Positions 1 to 9,034 are shown, counted from the first letter of the stretch. The stretch: DNA of 64,000 nucleotides from Xanthomonas sp. XNM01 (GCF_014851915.1 NZ_JACVAP010000001.1:744001-808000); one strand, 5' to 3'. Notes: generated from the sequence alone by a model not told the origin. Made by a program: numbers and translations.

Positions 1-57
1 ACGCGGCGGTACATCGGGCGGATTTCCGTGACGCCCCCGCTCGCTTTTGAAACACCG

Positions 58-82
58 AACGCCGGGCTTGCCCGGCGTTTTT
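58..82 (+). terminator. Rho-independent terminator
   Basis: A perfect 9-bp stem (58-66 with 71-79, AACGCCGGG/CCCGGCGTT) closed by a CTTG tetraloop is followed by a short T run. It ends a rightward transcript whose gene lies before the window. The remaining bases up to 315 hold nothing I can recognise. Confidence 0.75.
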
Positions 83-315
83 CGTTGGTGACGATACCGA
101 TTCCCCTGGAAACGTGACCGGGCGTAGCGCGCCTGTTTCCGGGGCAAAACGTCACGTGTTGCCGCATGCGCTGGCGCAGGCAGCAGCCACGGCGGTGTCG
201 CGCCAGCAGTCCGGACGCTGCCACGCGGCAGGCGCATCGCGCGAGGCAGGTCAGCCGTGGGGCAGTATTCCGTCGCGACGCCTGTCCGTCCGGGACGCGG
301 CGCCATCGGCGCCAC

Positions 316-936
316 TCAGATCGGTGCGGCGAAGCGCGCGCCCGCCAGGCGAATGCTCCACAGCAGTTCGATCATCGCCAGGTTGTTGAGCAGCGGCTCG
401 CCGGCCAGGATCAGCCAGTAGCCGCTGCCGTCCACCCAGAACGGCACGAACGACCAGTCCGGCAGCAGCAGGTTGGAATCGCCGAAGAACGAGACATGGC
501 GTGCACCCTCCCAGCCGCGCGCACGCTGGCGCTCGGCGAAGCTGGCGTAGTCGGCCGCGGCCGCGCTGAGCGTCTCGGCCAGTTCCTGCGACAGCCCCGA
601 CTGGCCCAGGCAGAACCCGCTGTCGGAGGCGAGCACCGCACGGCGTTCGCCGGACAGCGGTGCGATCACGTGCTGGGCGAAATCGTCGAGCCGCACATCC
701 GGTGCAGGCACCTCGCGGCGCAGGGTCTGGATCCACTGCCGCTCGCGCAGCTGTTCGAGCATCCGCCCGGAATGGTCGTGGCGCTGGCGCCAGTCGGCGA
801 CCGGCAGCGCGTGCGGGCCGGACAGCAGCGCCTGCATCGCCCGCTGCATCGGCGTCGGCTCGCTGGAGGAGAACGCGTGCAGCGCGCCTTCCGGCGTCGG
901 CAGCAGCCAGGTCTGGTCGTGCGGGGTGTCGCTCAT
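316..936 (-). CDS. Hypothetical protein, last gene of the Roadblock/PAS operon
   Basis: A protein of about 206 residues that I cannot assign to a family. It is acidic to neutral, lacks a signal peptide and membrane segments, and has aromatic-rich stretches in its second half (around SFFGDSNLLLPDW and WLILAGEPLLNN). Its ATG (934-936) overlaps the stop of the upstream gene as ATGA, suggesting translational coupling; an in-frame ATG at 945 is an alternative start. It is the fifth of five same-strand genes with almost no spacing, so it probably works in the same process as the Roadblock, PAS and PhnD-like proteins. Function not inferred. Confidence 0.7.
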   Translation of the reverse strand: MSDTPHDQTWLLPTPEGALHAFSSSEPTPMQRAMQALLSGPHALPVADWRQRHDHSGRMLEQLRERQWIQTLRREVPAPDVRLDDFAQHVIAPLSGERRAVLASDSGFCLGQSGLSQELAETLSAAAADYASFAERQRARGWEGARHVSFFGDSNLLLPDWSFVPFWVDGSGYWLILAGEPLLNNLAMIELLWSIRLAGARFAAPI

Positions 937-1580
937 GGATTCCATCCGGCGGTCGCGGAAGCGGGGGCGGCATCGGTCTTCTGGCGGCTGCCGTGCATGC
1001 TGTGTCCCTCCAGCCAGGCCGCGACGCGCGCCCAGCGGTCGCCCAATGCGATCTCGTGCCGGCGCAGGTCGCGCGTGGCCAGCATGAAGGCCAGCTTGTC
1101 CTGGCAGGAAATGCAGTGGTCGAGGAAGTCGCCCTCGATCTTCGGCGCCAGCATCGGATCGCCGTCGAGCAGCGCGGCGACCACCGTCGCCGCCATGCGC
1201 CGGGAATGGTCGGGGCTTGCGCGGCGCATGCGGGCGGGGACATCGGAGGAGGGGTGCGCGAACACGCTCCAGCGGGTGGCCAGCGGCGTGATCGCCGGCA
1301 GGCCATGGCCCTGCGCGTTGCGCGCGAACGCATCGGCCATGTACGGATGCAGGCGCGCACCGGCCAGCTGCAGCGCGGCCTGGCGCATCGCGGTTTCCGC
1401 GCGTGGCAGGGCGACGAACAGGTCGGCCAGGGCTCCCTGGACCGGCTCCACGTCGCCCAGCTGCAGCGCCGCATGGATCCTGGCCAGATGCGCGCCCGGA
1501 TCCTGTGGTGCGCGCAGCACCGCACCGGTGCGGGCGCGGAACGCGCGGCGCGCGTTCAACGGGTCCTGTGTGGTCGGCAT
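933..1580 (-). CDS. Hypothetical protein in the Roadblock/PAS operon
   Basis: A 215-residue protein without signal peptide or evident membrane span. The N-terminal half looks helical; a C-x-x-C pair (HCISCQDK) lies near residue 155, and there are several histidines, but no motif strong enough for a family call. Its start codon directly follows the stop of the PhnD-like gene and its stop overlaps the start of the next gene, so it is clearly part of the same transcript. Function unknown. Confidence 0.7.
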   Translation of the reverse strand: MPTTQDPLNARRAFRARTGAVLRAPQDPGAHLARIHAALQLGDVEPVQGALADLFVALPRAETAMRQAALQLAGARLHPYMADAFARNAQGHGLPAITPLATRWSVFAHPSSDVPARMRRASPDHSRRMAATVVAALLDGDPMLAPKIEGDFLDHCISCQDKLAFMLATRDLRRHEIALGDRWARVAAWLEGHSMHGSRQKTDAAPASATAGWNP

Positions 1581-1582
1581 GG

Positions 1583-2335
1583 TCAGTCCAGCAGGGTGTC
1601 CATCAGGTCGATCATGAAGTCGGCATCCTCCTGCGACATCGCCTCGAAGCCCTGCGGCAGGCCCAGCGCTTCCAGCACGTCAAGGTCGTTGCCGCTGCCC
1701 GGCCGGATGCCGAGCAGCGCGGCCTCGAGCGCGGGCAGGTCGCCGGCCACGCGCGGGTGCGCGAGCAGCACGTGGCTGATGTCGCGCAGCTGGCTTTCGA
1801 CCAGCACCTTCATCCGCTCGCGGGTGATCCGCGCCAGCGCATGGAAGGCGGTGGCGAGGAAGAACCCGGCCTCGACCTGCCCATTGAGGGTCAGCCTGGC
1901 CGTGCTCTGGTAGCTGGTGGTCGGCATCCAGCGGATGTCGGCCTCGGCCAGGTCGGCCGGTTCCAGCAGGCGCAGGCCGATCAGCTTGACGTCGCGGTTG
2001 TCGGTCAGCGCGATGCGGCAGCCCGGCGCGAGGTCCTCGACGCAGCCCAGCGACGAGCCGGCGGCGGTGGCGATGACCATCTCGTTGGAATGCCCGCGTG
2101 GCCGGGCGAACGGCAGATAGCCGCGGTCGCGGATCAGCGCGCTGGCATCGAACGGGTTGGCGTAGATCAGGTCGACGCTGCCGGCCTCGAGCATCGCGGC
2201 CTGTTCGTCGGCGCTTGCCGGCATCAGCAGGTGCAGGCGCAGCCCCGAGCGCTGCTGCAGCGCGGTGCTGAGCATGTACCAGCCGGGAAAGTGTTCGGGG
2301 GCGAAGTCGGGGGCGACCAGGATGTTCAGGGTCAT
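1583..2335 (-). CDS. PhnD-like periplasmic-binding-fold protein (phosphate/phosphonate substrate-binding family)
   Basis: A 250-residue protein. The start MTLNILVAPDF and the later segments SVDLIYANPFDA (about residue 53), LTDNRDVKLIGL and EAGFFLATAFHAL follow the pattern of PhnD-type type-2 periplasmic binding proteins. It has no signal peptide, and no permease or ATPase gene is nearby, so it is probably a cytoplasmic ligand sensor and not a transporter component. It follows the PAS gene with a 4-base overlap (start 2333-2335, PAS stop 2332-2334). In this operon it may feed ligand information to the PAS or Roadblock protein; that is inference. Confidence 0.72.
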   Translation of the reverse strand: MTLNILVAPDFAPEHFPGWYMLSTALQQRSGLRLHLLMPASADEQAAMLEAGSVDLIYANPFDASALIRDRGYLPFARPRGHSNEMVIATAAGSSLGCVEDLAPGCRIALTDNRDVKLIGLRLLEPADLAEADIRWMPTTSYQSTARLTLNGQVEAGFFLATAFHALARITRERMKVLVESQLRDISHVLLAHPRVAGDLPALEAALLGIRPGSGNDLDVLEALGLPQGFEAMSQEDADFMIDLMDTLLD

Positions 2336-2832
2336 GCGCCGGCCTCGGCTTCGGCGTCCAGCCATTGCCGGTACAGCGGCAGCAGCGCCTCGATGCGCCG
2401 GCGCGAGGGCTTGCGCCGCACCGAGCTGTAGCCGACGACCTTGCCGTCGCGCACGTTCGGCAGCGCGGTCGCGTAGACCCAGTAGCAGGCGCCGTCCCTG
2501 CGCAGGTTCTTGACGTAGCCGTTCCACTTGCGCCCGGCCTGCAGCGTCTCCCACAGGTCCTTGAACGCGGCCCTGGGCATGTCCGGATGCCGGAGGATGC
2601 TGTGCGGCGCGCCGATCAGCTCTTCGCGGGAGTAGCCGCTGAGCTCGACGAAGGCATCGTTGGCATGGGTGATCACGCCGGCGAGGTCGGTGCGCGACAC
2701 GATCAGGCGCCCGTCCGGATACGGTACCTCGCGGTCGCACCAGTACACGGTGCGCTGGCGGCCGTCGTGCAGGGCCAGCGTGGCGCTGCGGTGCGCCTCG
2801 GCTGGCGGCGTCATGTCGGTGAGTGCGGACAT
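2332..2832 (-). CDS. Stand-alone Aer-type PAS domain protein
   Basis: 166 residues, mostly a single PAS domain (about residues 35-135) with the signature of aerotaxis-receptor (Aer) PAS domains: ITHANDAFVELSGYS, ILRHPDMPRAAFKDLW, the GRKWNGYVKNLRRDG segment and a YWVYA strand. In Aer this fold binds FAD and senses redox state. There is no HAMP, methyl-accepting or kinase domain, so output must pass to a partner, perhaps the neighbouring Roadblock protein. The start MSALTD lies 8 bases after the Roadblock stop, which supports one transcript. FAD binding is inferred from family resemblance only. Confidence 0.8.
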   Translation of the reverse strand: MSALTDMTPPAEAHRSATLALHDGRQRTVYWCDREVPYPDGRLIVSRTDLAGVITHANDAFVELSGYSREELIGAPHSILRHPDMPRAAFKDLWETLQAGRKWNGYVKNLRRDGACYWVYATALPNVRDGKVVGYSSVRRKPSRRRIEALLPLYRQWLDAEAEAGA

Positions 2833-2840
2833 CGGCGCGT

Positions 2841-3230
2841 TCAGACGATGCGGCTCAGCGCCTGGGAGGCGCGCTTGATGTCCAGGAAGGCCAGGCCGAG
2901 TTTCACCTCGGCCTTGGTCAGCACGGTCAGCACCGCCTCGTCGCCGGCGGCGGTCATGATGACGTAACCGTGTTCGCCTTGAATGAGCACGCGCTCCAGC
3001 CGGCCGCGCCCGAGTTCGCGCGCGGTGCGCTCGCCCAGCGAGAGCAGGGCGGCGGACATCGCGCCGATCCTGTCCTCGTCCATGCCGGACGGCATCTCCG
3101 CGTCGATCAACAGGCCGTCGATCGAGATCAGTGCGGAAGCCTCGATGTCCGCGCTCGAGGCGTTGAGTCCCTGGAGTGCCTGGCGGATCTGCTGGGCGCG
3201 TTGTGAGATGGCGATCGGGATGGCGTTCAT
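2841..3230 (-). CDS. Roadblock/LC7 domain protein
   Basis: 129 residues covering one Roadblock/LC7 fold: helix, then the strand SALISIDGLLID, then RIGAMSAALLSLGERTARELG, and the strands RVLIQGEHGYVIMT and AVLTVLTKAEVKLGL. Bacterial family members (such as MglB) form dimers that regulate small Ras-like GTPases or act as scaffolds. No Ras-like GTPase gene is adjacent here. It is the first gene of the five-gene leftward operon; the start at 3230 was chosen over an upstream in-frame ATG because the extra residues are not family-like. Confidence 0.85.
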   Translation of the reverse strand: MNAIPIAISQRAQQIRQALQGLNASSADIEASALISIDGLLIDAEMPSGMDEDRIGAMSAALLSLGERTARELGRGRLERVLIQGEHGYVIMTAAGDEAVLTVLTKAEVKLGLAFLDIKRASQALSRIV

Positions 3231-3356
3231 GGCGCGATTGCAGCACGCCCGATCCGCGCATTGTTTGATCTGGATCAATCGCATCCGGCGCCCGCCGTGC
3301 CTGTCCAGCGACGCGCGCCGCGGCCGTCACGCGGCGGCGCGGCGACGGCGTCGGTC

Positions 3357-3836
3357 TCAGCCGTGGCGCCCCGGAGCGCGGGGCTGGCACAGCCAGGCCA
3401 GCAGCGTGCCGGCGACGAACGCCGGTGCGCTCTGACCGGCGATGCCGAGGGTGCTGGCATCCGCTGGCAGCGTGCCGAGCGCCCGCAGCAGGGCGGCGTT
3501 GGCGAACATCGCCAGCAGGCCGATCGCCGGCCAGCTCTGCCAGCGCCACAGCGCGGGACGCCACCAGCCCGCGCAGGCGCCGGCGAGAAAGGCTGCCGGC
3601 GCGGTGGCGGGCAGGGCGTGGCCGATGATCGCGCCGGGCATCGCGGCCAGTGCCGCGCTGAGCGTCACGAACCATGGGCCGTCGCCGGTCAGCAGCAGGC
3701 TGGCCGATTCCAGCAGCCACAGGATCAGGCCGGCGACAGGCGGCATGCCCAGTGCGAACGCGCCGCCGAACAGCAGCGCGGAGCGCCAGCGTGGCGTCGC
3801 GCCGGGCAGCGGCGGTGGCACCGGGCGGCCAGGCAT
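3357..3836 (-). CDS. Small integral membrane protein, unknown function
   Basis: 159 residues with about four hydrophobic segments (roughly residues 20-50, 58-85, 88-105 and 125-150). Ala/Gly/Trp-rich and Pro-rich at the N terminus (PGRPVPPPLPG). I do not recognise a family. The start overlaps the stop of the upstream exo/endonuclease-like gene by one base (TGATG), so the two are probably co-expressed. Confidence 0.65.
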   Translation of the reverse strand: MPGRPVPPPLPGATPRWRSALLFGGAFALGMPPVAGLILWLLESASLLLTGDGPWFVTLSAALAAMPGAIIGHALPATAPAAFLAGACAGWWRPALWRWQSWPAIGLLAMFANAALLRALGTLPADASTLGIAGQSAPAFVAGTLLAWLCQPRAPGRHG

Positions 3837-5047
3837 CAGGGCTGCAGGTCGACCCAGACCAGGCGGTGGTCGCTGCCTTCGGTGATCGCCGCGTGCGCGG
3901 TGTCGGCGGCGGGCCAGAACACGCCGCTGCCGGCCAGGGCGAAGCCGGTGGACGGCAGCACGTAGTCCAGGCGCATCGCGCCGGTGCGCGGTCCGAAGTC
4001 GCCGGTCACGTGCGCAGGCGCGCCGCGGCGTTCCATTCCCTTGGCCGCATAGGCGCGCGCGACCTGCTCGCCGCCCACCGAGGTCGGCGTCGGCATCCGC
4101 ATCACCCGCGGGTGTTCGAGCAGCTCGACGATGGCCTCGTGCCGTCCATCGCCGTCGACCGGGTCGTTGTTGAGGTCGCCGGCGATGACGAAGCGCGCAT
4201 CGGCCGCCAGGCCGCCGCAGCGTCCGGCGTCGTCGCACAGCCACGGCCTGGCCCCCGGCGAGAGGTACTCGCTCCACAGCCGGATCTCGTCGGCGTTGCG
4301 TGCGCCGTTGCGATCCTCCGGGCCGTCGAACACCGGCGGGGTCGGGTGCGAGACCAGGAAATGCAGGGTGCCGTGCGGCGTGGTCACCGGCACGTCCCAG
4401 TGCGATTTGGAGGACAGCCGCAGCTGCGCCCAGATCGCGTCCTCGTGCCAGAACCGGCCGGTGGCCGGATCGACCGGGCGCCGCGCGTCGGGCATCGCCG
4501 ACCAGCGCAGCAGCTGGAAACTGCGCACCGTGGCCGTGTCGATCGGCCAGCGCGAGAGCACCAGCATGCCGTACTGGCCCGGGTGCAGGCCGTAGCCCCA
4601 GGCGTCGTTGCCGCGGTCGCGACCTTCGCCGCCGACCGTGCCGTTGCGGTCCAGGTCCAGGCCGCTGGGCACGCCGGTGTTGACCGGTGCGAGATAGCGG
4701 TACGGGTAATGCAGAGGCGCGCCGCCGGCCTGCGTGCGTTCCAGGTAGTCGCGCTGGAACAGGTCGGCGGCACGTCCGTCGGCGTCGTAATCGAACTCGT
4801 TGAGCAGGACCAGGTCCGGCCGCACCTGCTGCAGCACCGCGGCGATGTTGCGTGCGCCGGCGTCGCCGGCCTGCAGACGCTGGATCAACCCGCCGGCAGC
4901 GTCGTCGTACAGCGAGGTGTTGTAGGTGGCGACGCGGATCGTGGTCCGGTCAGAAGCAGCGGCCGACGCCGTCGGGGGCGTGCTGCAGGCGGTGGTCATG
5001 GCGGCGATGGCCGCGGCGAACAGGGAAACGAGCAGGCGGATAGGCAT
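3836..5047 (-). CDS. Endonuclease/exonuclease/phosphatase (EEP) family lipoprotein
   Basis: 403 residues. A signal peptide ending in a lipobox-like MTTAC (Cys about residue 21) suggests anchoring to the outer membrane. The body carries EEP landmarks: RVATYN near residue 40, LLNEFDYD (metal-binding Glu region), VIAGDLNNDP (catalytic Asp/Asn motif) and the C-terminal GSDHRLVWVDL, where SDHR is the active-site histidine motif. The family cleaves phosphodiester or phosphomonoester bonds in nucleic acids, phospholipids or phosphoinositides; the substrate cannot be read from sequence. Secreted EEP lipoproteins of this kind are common in Xanthomonadaceae. Confidence 0.85.
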   Translation of the reverse strand: MPIRLLVSLFAAAIAAMTTACSTPPTASAAASDRTTIRVATYNTSLYDDAAGGLIQRLQAGDAGARNIAAVLQQVRPDLVLLNEFDYDADGRAADLFQRDYLERTQAGGAPLHYPYRYLAPVNTGVPSGLDLDRNGTVGGEGRDRGNDAWGYGLHPGQYGMLVLSRWPIDTATVRSFQLLRWSAMPDARRPVDPATGRFWHEDAIWAQLRLSSKSHWDVPVTTPHGTLHFLVSHPTPPVFDGPEDRNGARNADEIRLWSEYLSPGARPWLCDDAGRCGGLAADARFVIAGDLNNDPVDGDGRHEAIVELLEHPRVMRMPTPTSVGGEQVARAYAAKGMERRGAPAHVTGDFGPRTGAMRLDYVLPSTGFALAGSGVFWPAADTAHAAITEGSDHRLVWVDLQP

Positions 5048-5098
5048 CGCATCATTCTGCCATGGCGTCGATGACCGGCCGGCTGCAACGCGCCGCGC

Positions 5099-5842
5099 TC
5101 AGTCGAAACGGCGCCAGTGGCGGCCGTTGAACGCCTCCAGCGGATGGAAGCGGCGCTTGTAGTCCATCTTGCCGTGACCATCGATCCAGTACCCCAGGTA
5201 CAGGTGCGGCAGGCCCTCGCGCCTGGCCCATTCGATCTGCTGCAGGATGCCCAGCGTGCCCAGCCCGCGCGCGGCCTGGTCCGGATCGAAGAAGGTGTAG
5301 ACCGCCGACAACCCATGCGGCACACGGTCGGTGACGGCCACGCCCAGCAGCGCGCCGGGCGCGCCATCGGCGGCGGTGGTGCGCATTTCCATGAAGCGCG
5401 TGTCCGACCAGCTGCCGACCAGGAACTGGTCGAACTCGGCCGGGCCATGGTCGTCCATGCCGCCGTCGCGGTGGCGCGCCTGCAGGTAGCGGCGATACAG
5501 CGCGAAGTGCTCGGCGCTGCGATGCGCCCTCACGATCCGCACCTGCACGTCGGTGTTGCGTGCGGCGCAGCGCCGCTGGCTGCGGTCGGGCCTGAAGTCC
5601 TGCACGGGGATGCGCACCGCCACGCAGGCGCGGCACTGCGCGCAGTGCGGCCGGTAGACCAGATCGCCGGAGCGGCGGAAGCCCCAGTCCAGCGCCTGCG
5701 CGTACATGGTGGCCAGGCGCGGATCGCGCGGATCGAGCACCAGGTCGCGTGCCTCGCGTTCGGGCCAGTAGCCACACGGATGGCTGCCGGTCTGGAACAG
5801 GCGCAGTTCGTCGTTGCCGGAGGTGGAGGAGTCGGTGCCCAT
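5099..5842 (-). CDS. bpt: Aspartate/glutamate leucyltransferase (N-end rule, Bpt)
   Basis: 247 residues, matching the usual 235-250. Bpt transfers leucine from Leu-tRNA to proteins with N-terminal Asp or Glu, marking them for ClpS/ClpAP degradation. Diagnostic parts are visible: [19 protein letters not shown] at the N terminus, the cysteine cluster [17 protein letters not shown] (about residue 65), and the GNAT-like C-terminal half with [27 protein letters not shown] and YLGYWIDG, then [11 protein letters not shown]. Start MGTDSS at 5842 is preferred because family homology begins a few residues after it. Confidence 0.93.
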   Translation of the reverse strand: MGTDSSTSGNDELRLFQTGSHPCGYWPEREARDLVLDPRDPRLATMYAQALDWGFRRSGDLVYRPHCAQCRACVAVRIPVQDFRPDRSQRRCAARNTDVQVRIVRAHRSAEHFALYRRYLQARHRDGGMDDHGPAEFDQFLVGSWSDTRFMEMRTTAADGAPGALLGVAVTDRVPHGLSAVYTFFDPDQAARGLGTLGILQQIEWARREGLPHLYLGYWIDGHGKMDYKRRFHPLEAFNGRHWRRFD

Positions 5843-6019
5843 CGTCGTGTCGTGACCGCAGGCGCCAGCATAGAACGAGCGCGGTGGTGACGGCGCACCG
5901 GCTGCCGCGTTGCCCGGCTGCCCGCTGAACCGGCGCGGCGCGGCGTCAACGGTGTCGACGGGCCGGCGTTTGTCTCCTGCAAGTGGCCGCACCGCGCCAC
6001 AGCCCATGGAGATGCACCG

Positions 6020-6727
6020 ATGAAGTCACCGACCCTGATCGTCCTGGCCGTGCTGGCCATCGCCTCTGCCGGCACCGTGCTGGCCGCCCCGCAGGACGGG
6101 GCCACGCCGGAACGCAGGACCCTCGATGCCAACGGCGATGGCGTCGTCGACCGCGCCGAGGCCGCCGCATCGCCGCGCCTGGCCGCGCGCTTCGACAGCC
6201 TCGACCGCAACGGCGACGGCCGCCTGGACAAGGATGAACTGCGGCAGGGACGCGACCGTGGTCACCGCGGCCGCGAGGGCCACGCGCGCCTGCAGGCCCT
6301 GGATGCCGACAAGGATGGCCGGATCAGCCGCGCCGAAGCCGCGGCCGATCCCGCATTCGCCGCGCGTTTCGAGCGGATGGACCTGAACGGCGATGGCTTC
6401 ATCGACCGCGCCGACCGCGAACTGGCAGCGGCCCAGCGTCGCGATGCCTGGTTCAAGGCCGCCGATACCAATGGCGATGGCATGCTGAGCCGGGCCGAGT
6501 TCGACGCCGCCGACCGGATGCACGCGGGACGCCATGGACACCGGCATGGCCCGCACGCGACGCGCGGCGACCGGATGGCCACGCTGGACAAGGATGGCGA
6601 TGGCCGCATCAGCCGCGCCGAGGCGGCCGACAGCCCGCTGGCCGCACGCTTCGACAGCCTGGATGCGAACAAGGACGGCTTCCTGGACCGCGACGAGCTG
6701 AAAGCCGCGCGCCCGCAGCGCCGCTGA
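6020..6727 (+). CDS. Secreted multi-EF-hand calcium-binding protein
   Basis: 235 residues with a signal peptide (hydrophobic residues 5-20, cleavage after VLA). The mature part is essentially a string of seven EF-hand-type loops of the form D-x-[ND]-x-D-G-x-[ILV]-[DS]: [54 protein letters not shown] and DANKDGFLD. Each is followed by a short helix with AE or DE, and there is a His/Gly/Arg-rich linker around residues 175-190. Probably a periplasmic or extracellular calcium buffer or sensor. It stands alone, divergent from bpt. Confidence 0.88.
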   Translation: MKSPTLIVLAVLAIASAGTVLAAPQDGATPERRTLDANGDGVVDRAEAAASPRLAARFDSLDRNGDGRLDKDELRQGRDRGHRGREGHARLQALDADKDGRISRAEAAADPAFAARFERMDLNGDGFIDRADRELAAAQRRDAWFKAADTNGDGMLSRAEFDAADRMHAGRHGHRHGPHATRGDRMATLDKDGDGRISRAEAADSPLAARFDSLDANKDGFLDRDELKAARPQRR

Positions 6728-6748
6728 TCGACGCCGGGACTGGAGAGT

Positions 6749-6781
6749 GGCGGCTGCACCCGCTCCGGTGCAGTCGCCGCC
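6749..6781 (+). terminator. Hairpin after the EF-hand gene, candidate terminator
   Basis: Arms CTGCACC (6754-6760) and GGTGCAG (6767-6773) around a 6-base loop, extended by GGCGG/CCGCC with a three-base bulge. It lies about 20 bases after the stop. No T run follows, so intrinsic termination is uncertain. Confidence 0.4.
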
Positions 6782-6883
6782 TGCGTTCAACCAGAACCTG
6801 TCTGGGTCGCCTGCATGACGCGCATCGCCGCAGGCGCCAGCTCGGTATGCCGCGGATCCTGCGGCGCCGGCCGGGCGCGCGGT

Positions 6884-7399
6884 TCAGGGCGACGGTGCGG
6901 GCGGCGGTGTCGGGATCCGCACGCGGATCTCCTCTTCGCCCTGGTCCTGTTCCTGCACCGGGGGCGTGGCAGGCTGGGCCTGCTGCGGCACCTGTGGCGC
7001 AGGCTGCGGATGACGGCCCAGCCAGATGTAGACGGCCACACCGGCGATCACCACCAGCAGGCCGATCCGCAGCCGCCAGGCCCAGCGGTTGCCGCTGGAT
7101 TCGTACGGCGAGACCAGCGTCTCGGTCGCGGCCGGGCGCTGCCCGGAATAGCTGCGCGTGGTCGCCAGCAGCCCGGCCTCGCGCAGCAGTTCGCGCGCGC
7201 GCATCTGGTCTTCGGGATCGCGGATCCACACCGCCGGCTGCTGCTTGGTCGAGACCGGCTCGGCATAGCTGAACTGGCCGCGGCGGCGGCTGTGGTACGA
7301 GCGCGGCTGGCTGATGTGGACGCCGATGCCGGCCTCCTCGAGCAGGCGGGCCACGCCCTCGACGGTTTCCAGGCGCTGGCTGGAGAAGATCTGGCGCAT
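6884..7399 (-). CDS. Pathogenicity-like membrane protein with DUF2007-type domain
   Basis: 171 residues. The N-terminal 75 (MRQIFSSQRLETVEGVARLLEEAGIGV...) resemble the DUF2007 'putative signal transducing' ferredoxin-like fold, with VWIRDPEDQMRARELLREAGL at its end. One transmembrane helix follows at about residues 110-128 (LRIGLLVVIAGVAVYIWLG) and then a Pro/Gln-rich, acidic C-terminal tail. Xanthomonadaceae genomes carry close relatives annotated as pathogenicity-like proteins; the mechanism is unknown. It reads on the same strand as, and 71 bases after, the TesB gene. Confidence 0.75.
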   Translation of the reverse strand: MRQIFSSQRLETVEGVARLLEEAGIGVHISQPRSYHSRRRGQFSYAEPVSTKQQPAVWIRDPEDQMRARELLREAGLLATTRSYSGQRPAATETLVSPYESSGNRWAWRLRIGLLVVIAGVAVYIWLGRHPQPAPQVPQQAQPATPPVQEQDQGEEEIRVRIPTPPPAPSP

Positions 7400-7470
7400 C
7401 GGTCAGCTCCGGGGGACACGGGCCGGCGCGCGCATCGGCAGATGCGGGCCGGTGATCGGGAACAGGGTGC

Positions 7471-8382
7471 TCATTCCTTCGCCGGCACCGCGCGTGCGCT
7501 GTCGGCGTCGGGCACCACACGGATCAGGCCTTCCTGCGCGGTGCTGGCCACCAGCCGGCCCTGGCGGTCGAAGATCTGGCCGCGGGCCAGGCCGCGTGCG
7601 CCCTGGCTGCTGGGGCTGTCGAGCGAGTACAGCAGCCAGTCGTCGGCACGGAACGGGCGGTGGAACCACAGCGCATGGTCGAGCGAGGCCATCTGCACGT
7701 TCGGCGTGTAGTAGCTCACCCCGTGCGGGAAGGTGGCGGTGCCCAGCAGGTGGAAATCCGAGGCATAGGCCAGCAGGGCCTGGTGCTGCGCCTGCGGGAT
7801 CTCGCCGACCGGCTCGCGCAGCCGGAACCAGACCTGCTGGTAGGGCGGGCGCTTGGGCGGGTTGAGCTCGTCGCGCGGATACACGTGGCGGAACTCGAAC
7901 GGGCCGCCGCGGGCCAGCCAGCGCTGCACCTTGGTCGGCAGCGTGGCCATCACGTCGGCCGGTACCGGCGGCGCCGGCGCGATGTCCTCGGGTCGCGGCA
8001 CCTCGGGCATCGTCAACTGGTGCTCGGCGGCGGTCTCGTCCTGCTGGAACGAGGCGGCGCAGAAGAAGATCACCTTGCCATGCTGGATCGCGGTGACCCG
8101 GCGCACGGAAAAGCTGCCGCCGTCGCGGGTGCGGTCCACGTCGTAGACGATCGGATGCTCGATGTCGCCGGCGCGCAGGAAGTAGGCGTGCAGCGAATGC
8201 GCATGGCGGCCGTTCTCGATCGTCGCCTGCGCCGCCGCCAGGGCCTGGCCCAGCACCTGTCCGCCGAACACGTAGCGGGTGCCGATGTCGCGGCTTTCGC
8301 CGCGGAACAGGTTGTCCTCCAGCCGCTCCAGCGCCAGCAGGTCGATCAACTCAGAAACAACGGGGCCGAGGGCGGGGGACAC
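7471..8382 (-). CDS. tesB: Acyl-CoA thioesterase II (TesB)
   Basis: 303 residues including an unusual N-terminal extension; family homology starts at SELIDLLALERLEDNLFRG (residue 10). TesB hydrolyses medium- and long-chain acyl-CoA to free acid and CoA with a double-hotdog fold. Recognisable parts: RYVFGGQVLGQALAAA, HSLHAYFLRAGD, GGSFSVRRVTAIQ in the first hotdog and SLDHALWFHRPFRADDWLLY plus the RGLARGQIFDRQGRLVAS segment in the second, which hold the catalytic Asp/Thr/Gln set. The start is a GTG. Confidence 0.92.
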   Translation of the reverse strand: MSPALGPVVSELIDLLALERLEDNLFRGESRDIGTRYVFGGQVLGQALAAAQATIENGRHAHSLHAYFLRAGDIEHPIVYDVDRTRDGGSFSVRRVTAIQHGKVIFFCAASFQQDETAAEHQLTMPEVPRPEDIAPAPPVPADVMATLPTKVQRWLARGGPFEFRHVYPRDELNPPKRPPYQQVWFRLREPVGEIPQAQHQALLAYASDFHLLGTATFPHGVSYYTPNVQMASLDHALWFHRPFRADDWLLYSLDSPSSQGARGLARGQIFDRQGRLVASTAQEGLIRVVPDADSARAVPAKE

Positions 8383-8458
8383 GGGCGGACCGGAAGGCTG
8401 GGGAAGGGCGCGATTATAGCGGCCTGGCCCGGTGCTCCCCGCGGCATGGTGACGGCCT

Positions 8459-9034
8459 TCAGTCCGGGATCAGCCGCTGCAGCGGCACACGCTCCAGCAC
8501 CGCGGGCCAGGGAAAGCGCGGACCGGGATCGCGCTTGCGCGGCACCTGCATGCCGGGGTCGTCGCTGGCCGGCACCTGCTCGCGGTCCAGGTCCTCGTGC
8601 CCGGCGATCCAGCGCAGCGCGGGCAGGCGTGCGCACAGCGCCTGCAGCAGCCCGACCAGTGCGTCGATCTGCGCATCCGGATAGGCCTCGTCCATCGCCT
8701 GGCAGCGCGAATCCAGCCAGTCCGGCCAGCGTCCGGTGTTGACCAGTTCGATCCCCAGCGAACGGGGGTTCCAGCCGCGCACGTGGTGGGCGACCCGCTC
8801 CAGTGGCGCATAGGCTTCGATCCGGCCGTCGCGGTCGACGTAGTAGTGGCCGCTATTGCCGGTGCCGCCTGGATACAGCACACGCTCGCCGTACGCGCGC
8901 GCGGTGGCCAGGTCGGGCAGCTCGGTGCAGTGGATCACGACCAGATCGATCTGTGCCGTCGCCCGTGCGTCGAGCAGCGACGCATACGGCAACGGTGCGT
9001 CGATGACGGGGGGAAAGGCAGGCAGGACGGACAT
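8459..9034 (-). CDS. N-acetylmuramoyl-L-alanine amidase, AmpD-like (amidase_2 family)
   Basis: 191 residues, no signal peptide, so cytoplasmic like AmpD. Zinc ligands of the amidase_2 fold are visible: His35 in LVVIHCTEL, the His83-His84 pair in ERVAHHVRGWN and His146 in IAGHEDLD. LGIELVNTG is the usual core strand. AmpD cleaves the lactyl-peptide bond of anhydro-muropeptides in peptidoglycan recycling and indirectly sets ampC expression. The order of elements differs slightly from E. coli AmpD, so 'AmpD-like' is safer than ampD. Confidence 0.85.
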   Translation of the reverse strand: MSVLPAFPPVIDAPLPYASLLDARATAQIDLVVIHCTELPDLATARAYGERVLYPGGTGNSGHYYVDRDGRIEAYAPLERVAHHVRGWNPRSLGIELVNTGRWPDWLDSRCQAMDEAYPDAQIDALVGLLQALCARLPALRWIAGHEDLDREQVPASDDPGMQVPRKRDPGPRFPWPAVLERVPLQRLIPD

